64,000 nt of DNA from Kiloniellaceae bacterium (GTDB lineage Bacteria; Pseudomonadota; Alphaproteobacteria; Kiloniellales; J153): assembly GCA_021776175.1 (NCBI GenBank), contig JAJFGJ010000036.1, positions 1 to 64,000 of the forward strand. The letters are read 5' to 3'. The position numbers and the translations under genes are program-made. Below are positions 52,518 to 61,483 of this stretch, one piece after another. Position 1 is the first letter of the stretch. Each line of letters begins with the position of its first letter. Under the pieces are notes generated by a model, which was not told where the DNA came from, did no database searches, and was given only the letters and a program-made list of their open reading frames with translations.

Positions 52518-53852
52518 CTAGGACTTCGGCATTTCCCGGTTGGAGACGAGTCCATTAGGCTTGCCGACGATAACCACGGCCAGCTTATCGGCATCGTAAA
52601 GCCGCTTCGCGGCGCGTTTGGCGTCATCCAGCGTTACCGCTTCGATCAGGCTGTTGCGGCGATCCAAGTAATCGATCCCCAGGTTTTGGATCTGCATGCC
52701 CACGAGCATGCCGGAAATGCGGCCGGAGCTGGAAAAGCGCAAGGGAAAGGACCCTGTCAGGTAGGTTTTGGCGTTGTCCAGTTCGGTTTCGCTGGGTCCC
52801 TCTTCGGCCATGCGCCGCCACTCCTGGCGGATCAAATCCAGAGAGGTCGCGACCCGGCCATTCTGGGTCGCCACGCCGCCCATGACCAAGGCTGAATGAT
52901 CGAGCGGGCTCAAATAAGAATAAACGGAATAGGCCAATCCCCGCTTTTCGCGCACTTCCTCGTACAAGCGCGAGGAAAACCCGCCACCACCCAAGACGTA
53001 ATTCACCACATAGCCGGCGTAATAATCCGGGTCGTCGCGCTTTAGCCCCCCATGGCCGAAGGCGACCACGCTTTGCGGCACATCCTTTTCGACCACGATG
53101 AGGGCGCCATCGCCCTGGGGCACCGTCTCCGCCACGGCACCGTTTTCGGCGGTGGCCGGCAAGTCCGAGAACGTCTCATCGAGCAGCTTGGCCAGGCCAG
53201 CCGGAGAGATATCGCCGACGACCCCGATCGCCAGCGTGTCGCGCGCCAAGCGGCGGGCCACGAAACCGCGCATATCGGATACGGCGATCGCCGCCACGCT
53301 TTCGGGTGTACCGGCGCCAGGGCGACCATAGGGATGATCGGGAAAGAACAAGCCGCGCAGGGTCCGGCCCGCGATCGCGTTCGGGTTTTCCGCGCTGCGC
53401 GCGATACCGGCCTGGATTTGCGCGCGGATGCGTTCGACCGGTTCGGCGTCGAAACGCGGCTGCGTCAGCGCCAGGCGCAGGAGCTTAAAAGCAAGTTCGC
53501 GGTTTTCGCTGAGCGTGAAAACTTCGCCGCTGAAACTGTCCTGGCCGGCGGAAAACCGCAAGCTGATGGAATGATCTTCCAGGGCGCCCTGAAACGCCTG
53601 GGAGTCGAGATCCCCGGCCCCCTCGTCGATCAGGCTGGCGGTCATATTCGCCAATCCCTCCAAGCCCTGGGGATTGAGCGCACTGCCGCCGCGAAAGGCA
53701 AGATCCATGGAGAGTATCGGGTTGCCGTGGTCTTCCACCAGCCAAGCCTCGATCCCGCCGGGGCTAACGACGCGCTGCACCTCGACCGCTTGGGCCGGCA
53801 GCACCGCGCCGAAAACCAAGACCAGAGCGCAGAGGAATGTGCGTATCATCAT
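52518..53852 (-). CDS. M16 family peptidase-like protein, non-catalytic subunit
   Basis: A 444-residue exported protein with signal peptide (FLCALVLVFGAVLPAQA). The M16 fold is evident but the HxxEH zinc motif is absent: the expected place reads GLEGLANMTASLIDEGAG. The conserved partner Arg-Tyr segment EEVREKRGLAYSVYSYLSP is kept. This is the beta-type subunit that pairs with the active M16 protein encoded just upstream. Such pairs are found in the periplasm or outer envelope. Confidence 0.9.
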   Translation of the reverse strand: MMIRTFLCALVLVFGAVLPAQAVEVQRVVSPGGIEAWLVEDHGNPILSMDLAFRGGSALNPQGLEGLANMTASLIDEGAGDLDSQAFQGALEDHSISLRFSAGQDSFSGEVFTLSENRELAFKLLRLALTQPRFDAEPVERIRAQIQAGIARSAENPNAIAGRTLRGLFFPDHPYGRPGAGTPESVAAIAVSDMRGFVARRLARDTLAIGVVGDISPAGLAKLLDETFSDLPATAENGAVAETVPQGDGALIVVEKDVPQSVVAFGHGGLKRDDPDYYAGYVVNYVLGGGGFSSRLYEEVREKRGLAYSVYSYLSPLDHSALVMGGVATQNGRVATSLDLIRQEWRRMAEEGPSETELDNAKTYLTGSFPLRFSSSGRISGMLVGMQIQNLGIDYLDRRNSLIEAVTLDDAKRAAKRLYDADKLAVVIVGKPNGLVSNREMPKS

Positions 53853-53874
53853 GGATGTGTCCTTGAGGCTCAGG

Positions 53875-55251
53875 TCAGCTTGTCGGTTCGGGTAGAAGCA
53901 GCCCAGTCACCGAGTGTACGTCTAGCAAGGTCGCGCGCGCCGCCGCGCCGACCTGGGCCGCGGTCACGGCCTCTATGCGTTCCGGCCAGGCCTCGACGTC
54001 TTCGACGCTCTGGCCGCTGGTCAGCGCGCGGCCGAATATGTTGGGCGCGGTGCTGAGCGAATCGCGGGCGTAGATCGCGCTCGCGCGCAGACGCCGGCGC
54101 GCGAGCGCGACCTCTGCTTCGCTCACCCCGTCTTTCACAAGACCCGCGATTTCGGTGCGTAAGGCCTGTTCGACCTTTTCGATCCCGATGCCGGGCCGGG
54201 GCGAAGCGTAGAAACTGAAAGTGCCTGAATCCAAGCCGCCGGAACTGTATCCAGCGCCGGCCGAAGTGGCCAAGCCCTGCTCCACCACCAAGGAGCGGTA
54301 AAGCCGGCTGGTCGCGCCACCGCCCACGATCTCCTCGAGAACCTCGAGCGGGTAAGTTTGCTCGGGCGCCGCGCTGGAAATAGACGGCGCGAGATATCTG
54401 ATGGTCAGCGACGGCTGACGCACTTGCGGGCTTTTCAAGATGACGCGCCGCGCCGCCTTTTGCGGTGGCTCCTCAAGACGGCGCCGCTCCGGCACCGAAC
54501 GGGCTGGAATTCTCCCGTAGTACTTCTCCGCCAGAGACCGCACTTCATCGCCCGAAACATCGCCGGCGACAATAAGGATCGCATTGTTCGGCGCGTACCA
54601 GCGGCGGTAAAAGGCCAGGGCGGTTTGCGTGTTCAGGGCCCGTATCTCATGCTCCCAACCGATGACCGGCATGCGGTAGGGGTGATTGAGATAGGCCACC
54701 GCGTTCATCATTTCCCCTAGTTGCGCGCCCGGGCTGTTGTCGGTCCGGCTACGCCGTTCCTCGAGAACGACATCGCGTTCGGGCAAGACGATTTCGTCGG
54801 TTAGAACCAGATTGACCATGCGGTCGGCCTCGTGGCGCATGACGATCTCAAGGCGGTCGCGCGCCACGGTTTGGAAATAGGCCGTGTAGTCCTGGCTGGT
54901 GAAGGCGTTCTCCTGCCCGCCGTTGCGCGCGACGATCTCCGAAAATTCCCCGGGCCCAAGGGTCTTTGTACCCTTGAATAGAAGATGCTCCAAGAAATGA
55001 GCGTTACCGGATTCGCCCGGCGACTCATCCGCGGCGCCAACCTTGTACCAGACCATGTGAGTGACGATCGGCGCGCGCCGGTTGGTTATCACGACGACCT
55101 GCATGCCGTTGTCGAGCGTGAAGGTCTCGGGATCGAAGACTCGCGCGGCGGCGGGGTCGGTTTGAATGAGCGCCGCGAATGCCAGGGCAAGCATCGAACC
55201 GGCAAGGCGTGCGGCAAGGCCATGCCGGGAGCAACCGAGTAACAGGCGCAT
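53875..55251 (-). CDS. M16 family zinc protease, catalytic subunit
   Basis: A 458-residue exported metalloprotease (signal: LAARLAGSMLALAFAALIQTDPAAA). The zinc motif HFLEHLLFKGT (HxxEH) follows ESGNA, and the third ligand Glu lies in the NGGQENAFTSQDYTAY to RLEIVMRHEADRM region. The C-terminal half has PQVRQPSLTIRYLAPSIS and VEQGLATSAGAGYSSGGLD. It probably degrades peptides in the envelope together with the inactive partner. The order catalytic, non-catalytic, with 22 bases between, is typical of this module near bamF in this clade. Confidence 0.92.
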   Translation of the reverse strand: MRLLLGCSRHGLAARLAGSMLALAFAALIQTDPAAARVFDPETFTLDNGMQVVVITNRRAPIVTHMVWYKVGAADESPGESGNAHFLEHLLFKGTKTLGPGEFSEIVARNGGQENAFTSQDYTAYFQTVARDRLEIVMRHEADRMVNLVLTDEIVLPERDVVLEERRSRTDNSPGAQLGEMMNAVAYLNHPYRMPVIGWEHEIRALNTQTALAFYRRWYAPNNAILIVAGDVSGDEVRSLAEKYYGRIPARSVPERRRLEEPPQKAARRVILKSPQVRQPSLTIRYLAPSISSAAPEQTYPLEVLEEIVGGGATSRLYRSLVVEQGLATSAGAGYSSGGLDSGTFSFYASPRPGIGIEKVEQALRTEIAGLVKDGVSEAEVALARRRLRASAIYARDSLSTAPNIFGRALTSGQSVEDVEAWPERIEAVTAAQVGAAARATLLDVHSVTGLLLPEPTS

Positions 55252-55384
55252 GTAACTTCCTCTTCGCTTTCGCGGGACGGCGACGTTTTACCAAGGATAG
55301 ATCAAGATATGGCGCGCGACCGCGATATCGCAACCGCGGCGCATGGCTTCACAATCCGATCAAGTCGTAAATATTGTCCAAAGG

Positions 55385-55407
55385 TCCCAGCGGCCGGGTG
55401 CCGCTGG
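55385..55407 (-). terminator. Hairpin after bamF
   Basis: CCCAGCGGC (55385-55393) and GCCGCTGGG (55399-55407) pair perfectly around a 5-base loop, 60 bases after the bamF stop on the minus strand. The following bases on that strand are ACCTTTGGAC, so the T-run is weak. It might attenuate rather than stop transcription into the M16 genes. Confidence 0.4.
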
Positions 55408-55466
55408 GCGCGGGAGGGGGGAAGCTTGGACTATTCCCAGGGTTAGACGGCGCCAGAGGTGATTCT

Positions 55467-56048
55467 TTAGAACAGGCCTTCGAACAGGGCCTTTTCACGG
55501 CGTTCTATAGAGGGTGTCTCCCCGGTCGTGACATCCTTGCCCAGGGCCGAGTTTTCGCGCAGGCGCTTTGCTTCGCCCTCCGCATCCACGAGAACGCCCG
55601 GTTCATCCTTGTCGCGCCAGAAAACCAGCGCTTCAAGGAAGCTCTGATCATCTCTCAGTGAATCGCTTTCTTCATTGATCAAGGCCCGGATATCGAGATC
55701 GGTCTTGTCGGCGCCAGCGGCCTTGAGAAGCGAAATCTCACCCTCGGAGCGGCTTGGAGCGGCCGGCGCCGAAGCCGAGATCAGCACCGGTGATTTGGAT
55801 TCGTCGGTCCGAAATACGGCTTGGCGCGCCTGTTGGGTCGCCGTCCCTTCCTGCGGGCGCACGGCGCCGGGTTCCGGCGGGCGCAAGGCGTAATTCGGCG
55901 GTAAGGACAAGGGGGCCCGCGCGACGACCCGGAACTCATCGGGCGACTGCTTCGTTAGACCGAACTGCTTCCTCACGCCCTCACAGGCGGTCAGGGCAAA
56001 TATAGCACTGACCGCGACTACAAGTCGAACCACACCCAACCCTTGCAT
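55467..56048 (-). CDS. bamF: DUF3035 lipoprotein (BamF, beta-barrel assembly complex)
   Basis: A 193-residue lipoprotein. The N-terminus is a lipoprotein signal with lipobox FALTAC; Cys22 would be acylated. The segments SPDEFRVVARAPLSLPPNYALRPPEPGAVRPQ and DIRALINEESDSLRDDQSFLEALVFWRD are the DUF3035 pattern, the family now named after the alphaproteobacterial BAM subunit BamF. It sits in the outer membrane. Located between lspA (which processes such lipoproteins) and the M16 pair. Confidence 0.85.
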   Translation of the reverse strand: MQGLGVVRLVVAVSAIFALTACEGVRKQFGLTKQSPDEFRVVARAPLSLPPNYALRPPEPGAVRPQEGTATQQARQAVFRTDESKSPVLISASAPAAPSRSEGEISLLKAAGADKTDLDIRALINEESDSLRDDQSFLEALVFWRDKDEPGVLVDAEGEAKRLRENSALGKDVTTGETPSIERREKALFEGLF

Positions 56049-56089
56049 GGTACAATTTCCCTCTTTTGGTATCTATCCAACAATCCCCA

Positions 56090-56617
56090 CTATTCTTTAC
56101 TACTACTTGGCGGCTGAAACAAGCCATCCAGAATCAAGCCCAAAACACCTAGCGTGATCGCCGCGTCCGCGAGATTGAAGGCCGGCCAGTGCCAGGTGCC
56201 AAGGTAAAAATCCAGGAAATCGACCACGGCGCCGGTCCGGATACGGTCGATGACATTGCCGAGCGCGCCGCCGCAAATCAGCCCCGTCGCCAGGGTCAGG
56301 ACCGTTCCCGGCTGGCGCCGGAGCCAATCCAGCAAGACCGCGACAATCCCAAACGCGGCCACGATCAGGGCCCAGCGCACCCAAGCGTCGCTGCCGCTGA
56401 AAATCCCGAAACTGATTCCGGTGTTATAGGTCAGAACAAGGTTAAAGAACCCCGTGACCTCGACCACCCGTGGCTGGTTCATGAAATACTCGACCACGAA
56501 CCACTTGCTCGCTTGGTCGAGCAGAGCCACCGCGGCAATAAGTCCACCGGCGGCGGTTAGGGCACGCGCGGTTGAAGGGGCCCCCGGCGCGGTTTCTCGC
56601 GGGCGCGAGGTGCCCAT
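56090..56617 (-). CDS. lspA: Lipoprotein signal peptidase (signal peptidase II)
   Basis: A 175-residue inner-membrane aspartic peptidase with four transmembrane segments. The catalytic Asp residues lie in GGALGNVIDRIRTGAVVDFLDFY and WPAFNLADAAITLGV; the N-terminal LIAAVALLDQASKWFVVEYF is also typical. ATG 56617 is five bases after the ileS stop and has AGCGGG upstream. It follows ileS directly and precedes the lipoprotein gene bamF. Confidence 0.93.
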   Translation of the reverse strand: MGTSRPRETAPGAPSTARALTAAGGLIAAVALLDQASKWFVVEYFMNQPRVVEVTGFFNLVLTYNTGISFGIFSGSDAWVRWALIVAAFGIVAVLLDWLRRQPGTVLTLATGLICGGALGNVIDRIRTGAVVDFLDFYLGTWHWPAFNLADAAITLGVLGLILDGLFQPPSSSKE

Positions 56618-56621
56618 CCCG

Positions 56622-59477
56622 CTAATCCGCCGCCACGCCTTGATGAACCACGGCATCGCTACAGCGTTCGCAAGCGCCCGGCGCTTGGGCGTGACGGCCA
56701 ACATCGGGCAAAACCCGCCAGCAGCGCTGGCACTTCTCGCCCTCCGCCGCCGTCACCAAGACGCCCACGCCGGCAACCTCTTCGATGGTGAAGGCGTCCT
56801 CGGGCACCTTCCCAGGCACGATCGTAAGACCCGAGGTGATCGAGATTTCGGCCATATCCAGGTCTTCGATCGCGGCAAGCAGCTCCGGGCGCGCGATATG
56901 CACGCTGGGGTGGCCCAGCAAGCTGGAGCCGATACGTTTTTCCGCCCGCTCAACCTCCAGCGCCCCGGTCACGACGCGGCGCACCTCACGGACCTTGGCC
57001 CACCTATCCGCCAAGGCGTCGGCGCGCCAGGCTTCCGGAACCTGTGGGAACAGGCGTAGATGCACACTTTCCTCGGCCGGTTTGGCGGCGCTCCCTTGGC
57101 GGGTCAACCAAGCCTCCTCGGCCGTGAAACACATGATCGGGGCGAGCCAAGCGGTCAGGCAATCGAACAAGGTGTCGAGCACAGTGCGGCAAGCCCGGCG
57201 GCGTATCGAATCCGGCCGGTCGCAATACAGGGCATCCTTGCGAACATCGAAATAGAACGCCGACAAGTCTATGGCGCAAAATTGATACAGCGCGTGATAG
57301 ATGCTGTGATAGTCGAAGTCGGCGCAGCCCCGCCGCACGACGCCATCAAGCTCCACCAAGCGATGCAAAACCCAGCGTTCAAGTTCCGGCATCTCTTCCG
57401 GCGCGAGGCGCTCGGCTTCGGAAAAACCTTCGAGGCTACCTAGGAGATAACGCAGGGTGTTGCGCAGGCGGCGATAGGCATCGACCTGGTAGCGCAGGAT
57501 CTCCGGGCCGACGCGCACGTCCTCGCTGTAATTCGACGCGACGACCCAGAGACGCAGAATATCGGCGCCGCTCTGGTCGATGACCTTCTGCGGCGAGGTC
57601 CCGCCGCCGCGCGACTTGGACATCTTCAAGCCCTTCTCGTCGAGCGCGAAGCCGTGGGTCAAAACCGCGTCGAAGGGCGCGCGGCCACGGGTGCCGCACG
57701 ATTCCAAAAGCGAACTGTGGAACCAGCCCCGATGCTGATCGGAGCCTTCCAGATACAGCGAGGCTGGCCAAGCCAGATCGGGCCGGGCTTCCAGCACATA
57801 AGAGTGGGTGGAGCCGGAATCGAACCAGACCTCGACGATATCGCGAACCTGGTCGTAGTCTTCCGCCTTATAGGAATCGCCAAGGAAACGTTGCGGATTG
57901 TCCTCGAACCAACAGTCGGCGCCTTCCTTCTCGAAGATACCGGCGATGCGTTCGATAACCTGCGGGTCGCGCAAGGGCTCGCCGCTCGCCTTCTCGACGA
58001 AGATCGGCAAGGGCACACCCCACAGACGCTGGCGCGAGACGCACCAGTCCGGCCGGGTATCTATCATGGAATACAAACGCTTTTGCCCGGTCGAGGGGAC
58101 GAAGCGCGTCTCGCCGATCGCCTTCAAGGCCTTGGCACGCAGATCGTTGGTCTCCATGGAGATAAACCACTGCGGCGTATTGCGGAAAATAAGCGGCGAT
58201 TTAGAACGCCAGGAATGGGGGAAGGAATGTTTCAAGCGGCCGCGCGCCAAGAGTTTCCCCGCCGCCGTCAAGGCCTCGCAGACCGCGCCGTTGGCGTCCC
58301 CGTTCTTGCCCTCGGAGGTCAAAACGGTCTTGCCCGCGAACAAGGGCACATGCGCCATGAACCGGCCATCGCCATCCACGGTCATTGGCATTTCCAGATT
58401 GTGCCTTAGGCCAAGCTCGTAATCGTCGGTGCCGTGACCCGGCGCGATATGCACGAAGCCGGTGCCCGAGTCGACCTCGACATAGTCGGCGTCATAAAGC
58501 GGCACGTCGTAGTCATAACCTTGTCCGCGCAAAGGATGCGCGCAAACCGTGCCGGCGAGATCGTCCCCGCCGAATTCGGAAAGGACCCGGTGCCCGGCGA
58601 TCTTGGACACCGCCATGACCCGTTCGATAAGCTCGGTGGCGACCACCAGGATGTCGCCCACGCTCGCCGCACAGTCCTCGCCCACTTCGCTGACTTCGAT
58701 CACGGCATAGCGCGCGTCTTTCTTGTACGCGACCGCCCGGTTGCCGGGGATGGTCCAGGGCGTCGTGGTCCAGATCACGATGCTGGCGCCTTGGAGCGCC
58801 GGCAGCGGTGTCTCGATCACCGGGAAACGCACCCATATCGTGGTCGAGCTGTGATCGTGGTATTCGACCTCGGCGTCGGCCAGGGCGGTTCGTTCCGGCA
58901 CCGACCAGAGCACCGGCTTGGAGCCGCGATAGAGGCCGCCATTGATCAAGAACTTGCCGATCTCGCGCACGATCTGCGCCTCAGAGGCATAGGCCATGGT
59001 GGTGTAGGGCCGCGACCAATCGCCCTCGACCCCCAGGCGCCTGAACTCCTCGGTTTGAACGCCGACCCAGTGCTCCGCGAACTCGCGGCACTCGCGGCGG
59101 AACTCGATGATCGGCACCTTGTCCTTGTCCTGGCCGCGCTTGCGATAGCCCTCCTCGATCTTCCATTCGATCGGCAGGCCATGACAGTCCCAGCCCGGCA
59201 CATAGTTCGCGTCCTTGCCGAGCATCTGCTGCGAGCGATTAATCACATCCTTGAGGATCTTGTTCATGGCGTGGCCCATATGCAGGTTACCGTTCGCATA
59301 GGGCGGGCCGTCGTGCAGGATGAATTTCTCGCGGCCCTTGGCATTATCGCGCAGGCGTTTGTAAAGGCCCATCTTCTGCCAGCGCGCGAGAATTTCCGGT
59401 TCGCGCTTGGGCAGGCCGGCGCGCATGGGAAAATCCGTGCGCGGCAGGAATACGGTGGGCTTGTAGTCGACGGTCAT
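56622..59477 (-). CDS. ileS: Isoleucyl-tRNA synthetase
   Basis: A 951-residue class I synthetase. HIGH-type motif GPPYANGNLHMGHAMNKI (residues 57-74), the CP1 editing domain, LYLEGSDQHRGWFHSSLLES, and KMSKS in KGLKMSKSRGG are all present. The C-terminal zinc finger is CQRCWRVLPDVG with CERCSDAV. Type matches the bacterial zinc-containing class. It is followed by lspA and preceded by a small repeat cluster and ribF on the same strand. Confidence 0.97.
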   Translation of the reverse strand: MTVDYKPTVFLPRTDFPMRAGLPKREPEILARWQKMGLYKRLRDNAKGREKFILHDGPPYANGNLHMGHAMNKILKDVINRSQQMLGKDANYVPGWDCHGLPIEWKIEEGYRKRGQDKDKVPIIEFRRECREFAEHWVGVQTEEFRRLGVEGDWSRPYTTMAYASEAQIVREIGKFLINGGLYRGSKPVLWSVPERTALADAEVEYHDHSSTTIWVRFPVIETPLPALQGASIVIWTTTPWTIPGNRAVAYKKDARYAVIEVSEVGEDCAASVGDILVVATELIERVMAVSKIAGHRVLSEFGGDDLAGTVCAHPLRGQGYDYDVPLYDADYVEVDSGTGFVHIAPGHGTDDYELGLRHNLEMPMTVDGDGRFMAHVPLFAGKTVLTSEGKNGDANGAVCEALTAAGKLLARGRLKHSFPHSWRSKSPLIFRNTPQWFISMETNDLRAKALKAIGETRFVPSTGQKRLYSMIDTRPDWCVSRQRLWGVPLPIFVEKASGEPLRDPQVIERIAGIFEKEGADCWFEDNPQRFLGDSYKAEDYDQVRDIVEVWFDSGSTHSYVLEARPDLAWPASLYLEGSDQHRGWFHSSLLESCGTRGRAPFDAVLTHGFALDEKGLKMSKSRGGGTSPQKVIDQSGADILRLWVVASNYSEDVRVGPEILRYQVDAYRRLRNTLRYLLGSLEGFSEAERLAPEEMPELERWVLHRLVELDGVVRRGCADFDYHSIYHALYQFCAIDLSAFYFDVRKDALYCDRPDSIRRRACRTVLDTLFDCLTAWLAPIMCFTAEEAWLTRQGSAAKPAEESVHLRLFPQVPEAWRADALADRWAKVREVRRVVTGALEVERAEKRIGSSLLGHPSVHIARPELLAAIEDLDMAEISITSGLTIVPGKVPEDAFTIEEVAGVGVLVTAAEGEKCQRCWRVLPDVGRHAQAPGACERCSDAVVHQGVAAD

Positions 59478-59548
59478 GGGGCGCTCATAAATGGATTGCC
59501 ATAATATGGGGTGGCCGGAAAAGGCGCGCGGATATTATGGGCGCCCCG

Positions 59549-59621
59549 CAGGCGACTCAAGGGCCGATACCCACCCCTCAGGCGGCTCAAGGGCTAATGA
59601 CCGCCCCAGGCGGCTCAAGGA
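59549..59621. repeat. Three imperfect copies of CAGGCGRCTCAAGG between ileS and ribF
   Basis: CAGGCGACTCAAGGG at 59549, CAGGCGGCTCAAGGG at 59579 and CAGGCGGCTCAAGGA at 59607 are spaced by 30 and 28 bases. The last overlaps the ribF stop codon region. The intervening sequence (GCYRATRMCCRCCCC) is also related, so this is an eroded 28-30-base tandem repeat in the leader of ileS. Confidence 0.8.
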
Positions 59622-60622
59622 TCGATGGGCGATAGAAACGGCCCGGCCGGCCACCCGGCCTGCCAACGCTCGTCGGCCAATATGATCCGGGCGCGCCGCG
59701 CGTCCTCGACCATCTGCACCTTCAGCGCCTCCAAATCATCGAACTTCCACTCCGGGCGCAGGTAATCGACCAGGGCGACCCGCATGTGCTGGCCATAGAG
59801 ATCGCCGTCGAAATCGAACAGATACACTTCCAGAAGCGGCTCCGTAGTTCCCGGATCGGCATCTTCGATGGTGGGCCGGATGCCCAGATTAGCGACCCCG
59901 GGCCGCCAGACCGTATCGTCGCCCTGATCGATCCCGGCGCTCACCGCATAGACTCCGTAGGCCGGCTCCAGGCTATCCCCCAGGGCTATGTTGGCTGTGG
60001 GAAAACCCAGGGTACGGCCCAGCCTGGCTCCTTCCTGGACCCGCCCCTCGATCTCCCAATAGCGCCCCAGCAGCGAGGCGGCCCGGTTCGGATCGCCAGC
60101 CTTGAGATAGGCGCGGATCGCGGTCGAGGAATAAGCTTCGGCGGCTGGGCTCAAAACCTGCTTCAACACGCTCACGCCGAAACCATGATCCTGGCCGGCG
60201 ACACGCAGAAAATCGACATTGCCCTGGCGCTTGTGTCCAAAATGAAAATTTTCGCCAACGGCCACATGGGCCACGCCGAGATCGCGGACCAGGATTTCCT
60301 TCACGAAGGCCTCGGCGCCTTGATGTGAAAGCGCCGCGTTGAAAGTCAGAAAAAACACGTGATCGACGCCCAAGGATTCCAGCAGACGCGCCTTTAGGCG
60401 AAAGGAGGTTAGCTGGAAGGGAGGATCGCCCGGCCGGAAGAAACGGCGCGGATGAGGCTCGAAGGTGAGCACCGCCGTGGGCGCGCCCAGGTCAAGGGCC
60501 ATGCGCTTGATCTGGGCTATGACCGCCTGATGCCCCCGGTGCACGCCATCGAAATTTCCGATCGCCACAACGGCGCCGCGCGCCGAGGCCGGCAGGTCGG
60601 AACTGTGCCTAAAAATCGCCAT
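59615..60622 (-). CDS. ribF: Bifunctional riboflavin kinase / FAD synthetase
   Basis: A 335-residue enzyme making FMN and then FAD. The N-terminal nucleotidyltransferase has VVAIGNFDGVHRGHQAVIAQ (with the HxGH motif); the C-terminal kinase has GRTLGFPTANIALGD and GVANLGIRPTIED, VYLFDFDGDLYGQHMRV. Length is typical. It leads the ileS-lspA-bamF group. No FMN riboswitch is seen. Confidence 0.95.
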   Translation of the reverse strand: MAIFRHSSDLPASARGAVVAIGNFDGVHRGHQAVIAQIKRMALDLGAPTAVLTFEPHPRRFFRPGDPPFQLTSFRLKARLLESLGVDHVFFLTFNAALSHQGAEAFVKEILVRDLGVAHVAVGENFHFGHKRQGNVDFLRVAGQDHGFGVSVLKQVLSPAAEAYSSTAIRAYLKAGDPNRAASLLGRYWEIEGRVQEGARLGRTLGFPTANIALGDSLEPAYGVYAVSAGIDQGDDTVWRPGVANLGIRPTIEDADPGTTEPLLEVYLFDFDGDLYGQHMRVALVDYLRPEWKFDDLEALKVQMVEDARRARIILADERWQAGWPAGPFLSPIDP

Positions 60623-60731
60623 CTATAACTCACCTGACGCGCAGGATTCGAAAATTCACGATATCCGGCGCGAAGGTACTCTGACGAGCGAGCCTTGAAT
60701 AGGGCTGTCGAGGTTGGGGCGGAAAGCGGAA

Positions 60732-61223
60732 CTAACTACCGGTGGAAACCTGGGCCGCGCCGTTCACGGCCACGGTGGCGGGTTGGACCTTAATGTCCGC
60801 GCGGCGGCTAACCATCAACATGGCTTCGCCGTCGATCACCACCTCGTCGTCGACCGTGCAGACCGTGTCGACGACGATCCGCTTTTTATCGGAAGCGATA
60901 TCGCGGATGGTCACGCGGGCCGTGACCGTGTCGCCAGCCTTCACCGGGGCCCGGAACTTGAGGGACTGGCTCAAATAGATGCAGCCCGGACCGGGCAAGC
61001 GGGTACCAAGAACGGTGGAGATAAAGCTGGCGGACAACATGCCATGGGCGATTCGGCCCTTGAACGGGGTCTGATCGGCGAAATGCGCGTCGAGGTGAAC
61101 CGGGTTGGTATCGCCCGAGATGCCGGCGAACATCACGATGTCCGCGTCGGTGATCGTCTTGGCATAAATACTGGTCATGCCGACGTCGAGGTCCTCAAGA
61201 TAATATCCGTGCTTTTCGTCCAT
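60732..61223 (-). CDS. MaoC family (R)-specific enoyl-CoA hydratase-like protein
   Basis: A 163-residue hot-dog fold protein. The hydratase motif is FAGISGDTNPVHLDAHFADQTPFKGRIAHGMLSASFIS, with the catalytic Asp and His; the C-terminal half has FRAPVKAGDTVTARVTI. It likely hydrates trans-2-enoyl-CoA to (R)-3-hydroxyacyl-CoA, as PhaJ does, or a related acyl-CoA step of the ethylmalonyl-CoA route. ATG 61223 has AGGAGA 4 bases upstream. The ORF is open for 89 codons upstream, but those are non-coding in appearance. Confidence 0.87.
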   Translation of the reverse strand: MDEKHGYYLEDLDVGMTSIYAKTITDADIVMFAGISGDTNPVHLDAHFADQTPFKGRIAHGMLSASFISTVLGTRLPGPGCIYLSQSLKFRAPVKAGDTVTARVTIRDIASDKKRIVVDTVCTVDDEVVIDGEAMLMVSRRADIKVQPATVAVNGAAQVSTGS

Positions 61224-61432
61224 GACTCTCCTACGCCCCTTTAAATGCCTTGCCCGTGATAGGTTCGGCTTTATTGTTTGCGTCGCAATATTTTTATTGC
61301 AGTGCAGCTTAGACATCGAAAACCCATGCGGCAAGGCGGCTTTTCCGTTCTCCAAGCTAGTATAGCGCAAAGGTTTTAAGACTGTGTTTCCGCAGTGCAC
61401 GATAGCACGGGCACGTTGAGCGGCGATCCGGG

Positions 61433-61448
61433 TGTTCATTTGCGAACA
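61433..61448. promoter_or_regulatory. Palindromic operator-like site in front of glpR
   Basis: TGTTCATTTGCGAACA is a dyad with arms TGTTC and GAACA, resembling the ATGTTCG...CGAACAT-type sites of GlpR regulators. The same core TTC-N6-GAA occurs twice in the glpR-glpD gap. It lies 36 bases ahead of the glpR start and overlaps an upstream in-frame ATG, which argues that translation starts further down. Autoregulation of glpR is inferred. Confidence 0.55.
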
Positions 61449-61483
61449 TGGCCGCCATAATGGGCCACGAAGGGAGTCTTCAC

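Noticed and set aside
58434..59504. 356-codon open frame opposite ileS
   Set aside because: Antisense to conserved HIGH-region codons of ileS; composition is typical of shadow frames.
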